DNA from: Margaritifera margaritifera
Lineage: Eukaryota > Mollusca > Bivalvia > Unionida > Margaritiferidae
Length of the DNA: 64,000 nucleotides
Direction: 5' to 3'
NCBI GenBank assembly: GCA_029931535.1
Contig: JAQPZY010001094.1
Coordinates: forward strand, 372,001 to 436,000
This document shows positions 60,801 to 64,000 of the stretch, piece by piece (position 1 is the stretch's first letter; each line of letters starts with the position of its first letter). The notes beneath the pieces were generated by a model. That model was given only the letters and a program-made list of their open reading frames with translations, was not told the DNA's origin and did not search any database. The position numbers and the translations under genes are program-made.

Positions 60801-61984
60801 CTCACCATTGTCAAGGAAAACTGATGTTTCCTTTATGCCGTACGTGTGCCGAAACGTGCAACAAAGATCATCCCTGTCACCACACGAAGGAATAACGGTC
60901 TTTGACAGGAACGTGGGTTAGCGCCGAATTGTTTCGGGTACTGGATCGTGGATACCATTTGTTGAAAGTGTACGAAATCTGGCACTTTCCAACTACAGCC
61001 CAATACCAAAAGGGCTACGCCACCAATCATCCAGGCATTTTCTCGGGGTACGTCAATCAGTTTTTAAAACTGATACAAGTAGCTAGTGGTTATCTTTCGT
61101 GGTGTCAGACTCCCGAAGACCAAGAACGATTCAAAGAAGAGTACCGTGACATCGAAGGCATCACTTTGGAAGAGGTTGAAAAAAATGAAGGAAAAAGATC
61201 GTTTGCCAAAGTGATGCTCAATTGCTTGTGGGGAAAAATGGCTCAACGTACGATCTTACCCAAAACGGAATACGTCACCGATCCTTATCGTTACTTTCAA
61301 CTAGTGGACGACAAAAGTATACTAGTCAAACACGTCGAAATCGTCCGCGATGATTTGATCATAGTCAATTTCGAAGAAGAACCCAAGTTTGTCAAACCTG
61401 ACAAGTTTAGCAACGTAGTCATTGCCGCTTACGTGACCGCTCATGCTCGTTTGAAATTGTACGACGAAGCGTTAGAAGTCTTGGGAGATCGTGTCCTGTA
61501 CTTTGATACCGACAGTTGCATCTACATTCATCGACCCGGTTGCCCCCACCCTACCATTCAAGGCGATCGTTTAGGAGCCTGGACAGACGAGCACCCTCAA
61601 GACACCATTCTGAGTTTTGCCAGTGGTGGCCCTAAAAATTATGGGTACCGATACTGAGACCCACAAGGTCAACTTCACACCTCCTGTAAAGTCAAAGGCT
61701 TGACTCTCAACTATCGAACTAACCAAGTGGTGAACTTTGAGGTTTTAAAAAATGCTTTACTGTCTGGACCAGTGGAAGACTTTCGAGTACCCACGTTAGA
61801 ACCTCACAAGATTGTACGACTACCTAATCATCAAATCGTTACTCGACCTGTACAAAAAGTGTACCGCATCGTGTATCAAAAACGAGTGAGACTTCCAGAT
61901 CACACCACTTTGCCTTACGGACACGCTGATTTGGAGTATAAAAAAGGAAACCCTCTTGAACAGAAAAAAAAATACAACACCAAG
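57802..61984 (+). pseudogene. Polinton/adintovirus-type family B DNA polymerase (broken)
   Basis: The replicative, protein-primed-type DNA polymerase of the element. From ATG 57802, 54 nt after a TATA box: a charged N-terminus with nuclear signal KKPRRRR, then a Cys/His-rich zinc region (codons ~364-476, YYCEKCNQGF... to CSICQQ). Next come exonuclease motifs: DFE at 59306-59314, HNFSGYD at ~59573, YCRSDVDIL at ~59951. A conserved FHGCPTCYP lies near 60320. Polymerase motifs are A (DVCSLYP, ~60638), B (KVMLNCLWGK, ~61208) and C (YFDTDS, ~61499), followed by GGPKNYGY at ~61625. All catalytic residues are present. Three breaks interrupt it: a one-base frame change near 59296 (old frame stops at 59305-59307), TAA at 60893-60895 and TGA at 61655-61657. 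The frame then runs without a stop into the BIR gene at 61985. Confidence 0.9.
61937..61947 (+). promoter_or_regulatory. TATA box for the first BIR gene
   Basis: TATAAAAAAGG inside the polymerase 3' end, 48 nt before the ATG at 61985. The following bases (AAACCC) are also shared with the promoter of the second BIR gene. Confidence 0.65.
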
Positions 61985-62377
61985 ATGACTTCAACATTGG
62001 CCTTGCCTGACTATTGTGAGTGTACCAGTCGCTTGAAGACGTTCAAAAATTGGCCTAAACACATGCCTGACTATTGTTATTGTCCTCATCGATGGAGCAC
62101 ATTCAAAAAAGGAAAAAATGGATTACCTACTTCCCACTCTTTAGCCAGAGCAGGATTTGTTTACTTTGGACAGGGAACCAAAGTACAGTGTTTTAGTTGT
62201 GGTGTCACTATTCGTATGGATTGTAAGAATTCAGCTTTCCTGGAACATGTCAGATGGTCACCAAACTGTGCTTACCTTTCTTTAACGTTTCCACGGATCA
62301 CATTACAATACTTTTCGGATGGTACAGTCGACAGGTATAAAAAAGGAACCCCTTCCAAGCCTAACCCTTCATTCTGA
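61985..62377 (+). CDS. BIR-domain protein 1 (IAP-like)
   Basis: ATG 61985 (CCAAGATGAC) gives 130 codons, although the frame is open upstream into the polymerase. It has one BIR domain: an N-terminal helix RLKTFKNWPK, LARAGFVYFGQGTKVQCFSC, and zinc ligands Cys69, Cys72, His88 and Cys95 (CFSC...FLEHVRWSPNC). BIR domains of inhibitor-of-apoptosis proteins bind caspases or IBM peptides, and viral copies commonly block host cell death. This one departs from the usual pattern: the stretch between CxxC and His is one residue short and lacks the conserved Gly/Trp, so peptide binding may be altered. The first 40 residues contain a doubled PDYC-C motif, apparently an internal duplication. No RING domain. 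Specific target unknown. Confidence 0.75.
   Translation: MTSTLALPDYCECTSRLKTFKNWPKHMPDYCYCPHRWSTFKKGKNGLPTSHSLARAGFVYFGQGTKVQCFSCGVTIRMDCKNSAFLEHVRWSPNCAYLSLTFPRITLQYFSDGTVDRYKKGTPSKPNPSF
62336..62346 (+). promoter_or_regulatory. TATA box for the second BIR gene
   Basis: TATAAAAAAGG within the end of BIR gene 1, 67 nt before the ATG at 62403; near-identical to the element at 61937. Confidence 0.6.
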
Positions 62378-62402
62378 CTTTCAACTTTGACCAAGCAAGA
62401 AG

Positions 62403-63083
62403 ATGAGTCATTTTGTTATCCTTCCACATAACTACAATAAGAGTACTCAAACTACCACCCACCCGTCACCATTACCAAGAGAGAAATCTAGTGTTGGTGG
62501 TGGTGGTGTGAACTCCAAGTGCCATCATCACGACTTGGAGTGTGATGCAGTACCATGCGATGAGACGGATTCCGTACGGTTTGGCATCCCCGATTCACAC
62601 GTTCAAACGGATTCCGTATGTTGTAACATCTTGGATTCAGGGCCCTCTGGAAGTCTCACTCATCGACAACCCTCTAAAGAGGCAGTACGCCCTTTTTGCT
62701 TTAGTGGAAATACTAAAGGAACCTGTATTGACCATAACGACAACAAGGGAATAGGTATTGGTCAATATTCGCATGTCAGAATACCTGTGACTTTACCTGG
62801 TTATTCCAAGTATGACAGTCGACTCGAGTCATTCAAAGACAAGTGGCCAAAATATCTACAAGGACCTAAACCCGAAGCTTTAGCCAGATCTGGATTTAAA
62901 TACGTGGGAGAAGGAGATAAAGTTCAATGTTTCAGTTGTGGTGTGAAACTTCACCAATGGGAGCCTACCGACTCAGCTTACATTGAACATGCCAGATGGT
63001 CTCCGCACTGTCAGTTCTTACCTTTAGTGGCCTTAGAAGAGTACAGGTACGATGAGCCAGATGCCAAACAGAAGAAGAAATAG
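62403..63083 (+). CDS. BIR-domain protein 2 (IAP-like)
   Basis: ATG 62403 (AGAAGATGAG), 226 codons, intact. The N-terminal ~120 residues are low-complexity with Thr/Pro, Gly and Cys/His clusters and a duplicated TDSV(R/C)..I.DS motif. The BIR domain occupies about 138-206: DSRLESFKDKW, ALARSGFKYVGEGDKVQCF, with zinc ligands Cys176, Cys179, His196 and Cys203 and the canonical Trp-Glu-Pro before the His. It is the better-conserved of two tandem BIR genes and the likelier functional inhibitor of apoptosis. No RING domain follows; the tail is basic (KQKKK). Duplicate of the gene at 61985, including its promoter. Confidence 0.8.
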   Translation: MSHFVILPHNYNKSTQTTTHPSPLPREKSSVGGGGVNSKCHHHDLECDAVPCDETDSVRFGIPDSHVQTDSVCCNILDSGPSGSLTHRQPSKEAVRPFCFSGNTKGTCIDHNDNKGIGIGQYSHVRIPVTLPGYSKYDSRLESFKDKWPKYLQGPKPEALARSGFKYVGEGDKVQCFSCGVKLHQWEPTDSAYIEHARWSPHCQFLPLVALEEYRYDEPDAKQKKK

Positions 63084-63102
63084 TTTTTTTTTTAAAATTC
63101 CA

Positions 63103-63705
63103 ATGTAGGAGGAGAATACTTCTTTAGAAGAATACATTGCTGGTTTACCTTTGGAGTTGCAAGAACGCATTTTTCAGTATATACCAAGCTTAGAAGATCG
63201 TATTTGTGACTTGCCTTTGAAGTTGCGAAAACGCATTTACGATGAGTTTGTCCAGATTCAAGTGAAACGTAAACTTCAATTCATTCCTCGATTTGCGTAC
63301 TACCGTGACTTTCGACATATCAGAAGTCTGATTTTGAAGAAAAACTATCACGAGTATCGTGAAGAATACAAAAGAGAGTTACTTCTTTCCAAGTCGGAAA
63401 CTTTACCAGAGTACATTCGTGGCTTGCCTTTGGAATTGCGCCAAATGATTTACCAAGAGTTTGTCAAGATCCAAGTGAAACGTAAACTCAAAGTCATTTC
63501 TCGAGCTGTACACTATGCTTACTTCCAAAGTCATAGAAGACTGATTCTGGGAAACGTCTATTGCAATAGCTACGTTCACGGAGACTTTCTCAAAAGGTAC
63601 CAACCTTGGGAGCCTGGCTATAAAAGCATGCCACCCAAGATACCTACCTTAGCCATCGACCCCTATCATGTACCGGTATGTCTGGGCTCTACTCGTCACT
63701 CGTGA
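63103..63705 (+). pseudogene. F-box-like repeat protein, stop at codon 2
   Basis: ATG 63103 is followed immediately by TAG (63106-63108), after which the frame is open to TGA 63703-63705 (about 198 codons). Three F-box-like helices recur: AGLPLELQERIFQYI, CDLPLKLRKRIYDEF and RGLPLELRQMIYQEF. The last two are followed by the same ~40-residue block beginning (V)QIQVKRKL, so the gene contains an internal duplication. F-boxes recruit Skp1 of SCF ubiquitin ligases, and several large DNA viruses use such proteins to redirect host protein turnover, which would fit next to BIR genes. No TATA box is seen at the usual distance. The F-box call is from motif shape only. Confidence 0.5.
63619..63626 (+). 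promoter_or_regulatory. TATA box for the 63668 gene
   Basis: TATAAAAG inside the upstream gene, 49 nt before the ATG at 63668, the same spacing as for the other genes of the element. Confidence 0.65.
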
Positions 63706-64000
63706 AACGAATTCCGTGGAAGGAAAAGTCAACGATCGTGTTCAGACTTTAGAAGATTATAAAGACTTGATACAAGAACTGTTTCCATTGAATTTTGGAC
63801 GGTATGCAGTGTGTGTCTTAGTGACTGCTTATCTTGGATTTCGTTTTCCAGGACATTCGTTGTGGAATATTTTTGAGGACAAGTGTTTGCCTTGGATTAT
63901 TTTGGAGGACCCGTGGTTGTTTTGGACTCATTTGTTGAGTTCAAAAAAACAATATGACCCTTTGTTCTTCTTCGGACTTAGTAGAAGAAGAAGACTATAA
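63668..64000 (+). CDS. Small protein of unknown function
   Basis: ATG 63668 overlaps the end of the F-box-like gene by 38 nt in another frame and is supported by a TATA box 49 nt upstream. 110 codons, with the stop TAA occupying the last three bases of the window. The middle is moderately hydrophobic (LNFGRYAVCVLVTAYLGFRF) and could be a single membrane-associated helix. Trp/Leu-rich sequence (PWLFWTHLL) follows, and the end is basic (LSRRRRL). No family recognised. Confidence 0.55.
   Translation: MYRYVWALLVTRETNSVEGKVNDRVQTLEDYKDLIQELFPLNFGRYAVCVLVTAYLGFRFPGHSLWNIFEDKCLPWIILEDPWLFWTHLLSSKKQYDPLFFFGLSRRRRL

Larger units (their letters stand above)
54691..64000. mobile_element. Young Polinton/adintovirus-like element, right end outside window
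   Basis: A compact, intronless, two-strand gene cluster with higher GC than its surroundings. It contains a family B DNA polymerase of the Polinton/adintovirus type, a CCHC protein, two BIR genes, an F-box-like gene and four unassigned genes, mostly with their own TATA boxes. Integrase, ATPase, protease and major capsid genes expected of such an element are not within the window and could lie beyond 64000. Internal stops and one frame break mark it as an endogenous, probably inactive copy. An adintovirus, a Polinton or a related viral lineage cannot be separated from this part alone. Confidence 0.85.

Noticed and set aside
56233..63705. Alternative genetic code with stop codons read as amino acids
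   Set aside because: TAA, TAG and TGA all occur both inside frames and as sensible gene ends, and the element sits in an animal genome using the standard code.
54691..64000. Herpesvirus or baculovirus insertion, suggested by BIR genes
   Set aside because: The polymerase has the zinc-rich N-terminus, FHGCPTCYP block and motif set of Polinton/adintovirus-type polymerases, and the genes are small and compact.

Overview
The window looks like AT-rich animal DNA, most likely from a mollusc (a bivalve would fit, but this is inference). The evidence is dense (TA)n, (GA)n and (ATAC)n microsatellites, several decayed LINE fragments, a tRNA-derived SINE and small non-autonomous transposons. There is also one host gene on the minus strand whose spliced C-terminus resembles the Mieap (mitochondria-eating protein) domain. 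Nothing in it is bacterial.

Layout. 1-12.3 kb: a long (ATAC)n array, a dispersed repeat with a second copy at 48.1 kb, small membrane-protein candidates at 6.6-7.4 kb, and a LINE 3' end at 8.5-9.2 kb. 12.6-15.8 kb: an old, broken Polinton/adintovirus-type element with integrase, a capsid-like fragment, a CCHC zinc-knuckle gene and a minus-strand gene with an eroded histone-type 3' end. 15.8-19.1 kb: degenerate tandem repeats. 20.9-23.1 kb: MITE-like elements. 24.8-33.8 kb: a repeat copy, a SINE, two LINE fragments of one family in opposite orientations, and one unexplained long frame. 38.0-51.2 kb: exons of the Mieap-like host gene with repeat-filled introns. 51.9-54.1 kb: unresolved coding-like remnants.

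54.5-64.0 kb holds the main feature: a much younger, compact virus-like element that runs off the right edge. It begins with tandem repeats and a ~100-bp inverted repeat. It then carries five genes in both orientations: a helical protein (-), an Arg-rich small protein (-), a charged coiled-coil protein (+), a two-knuckle CCHC protein (-) and a protein-primed-type family B DNA polymerase (+). These are followed by two tandem BIR-domain genes, a gene with F-box-like repeats, and a small unknown gene, all on +. Several genes are interrupted by stops or a frame break, so the copy is probably a recently inactivated endogenous element, unless readthrough or assembly error is involved.

Two regulatory features stand out. 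Nearly every gene has a TATA box about 48-67 nt before its ATG, with back-to-back TATA boxes between the zinc-knuckle and polymerase genes. Three genes end not in a poly(A) signal but in what looks like a complete replication-dependent histone 3' processing signal: a 6-bp stem with a 4-nt loop, ACCCA, then a purine-rich CAAGAAAGA-like element. A worn version lies in the matching place in the old element at 15.5 kb. The inferred picture is a virus or element that ties some transcripts to host S-phase through the SLBP/U7 machinery, while its BIR and F-box-like genes act on host cell death and protein turnover.
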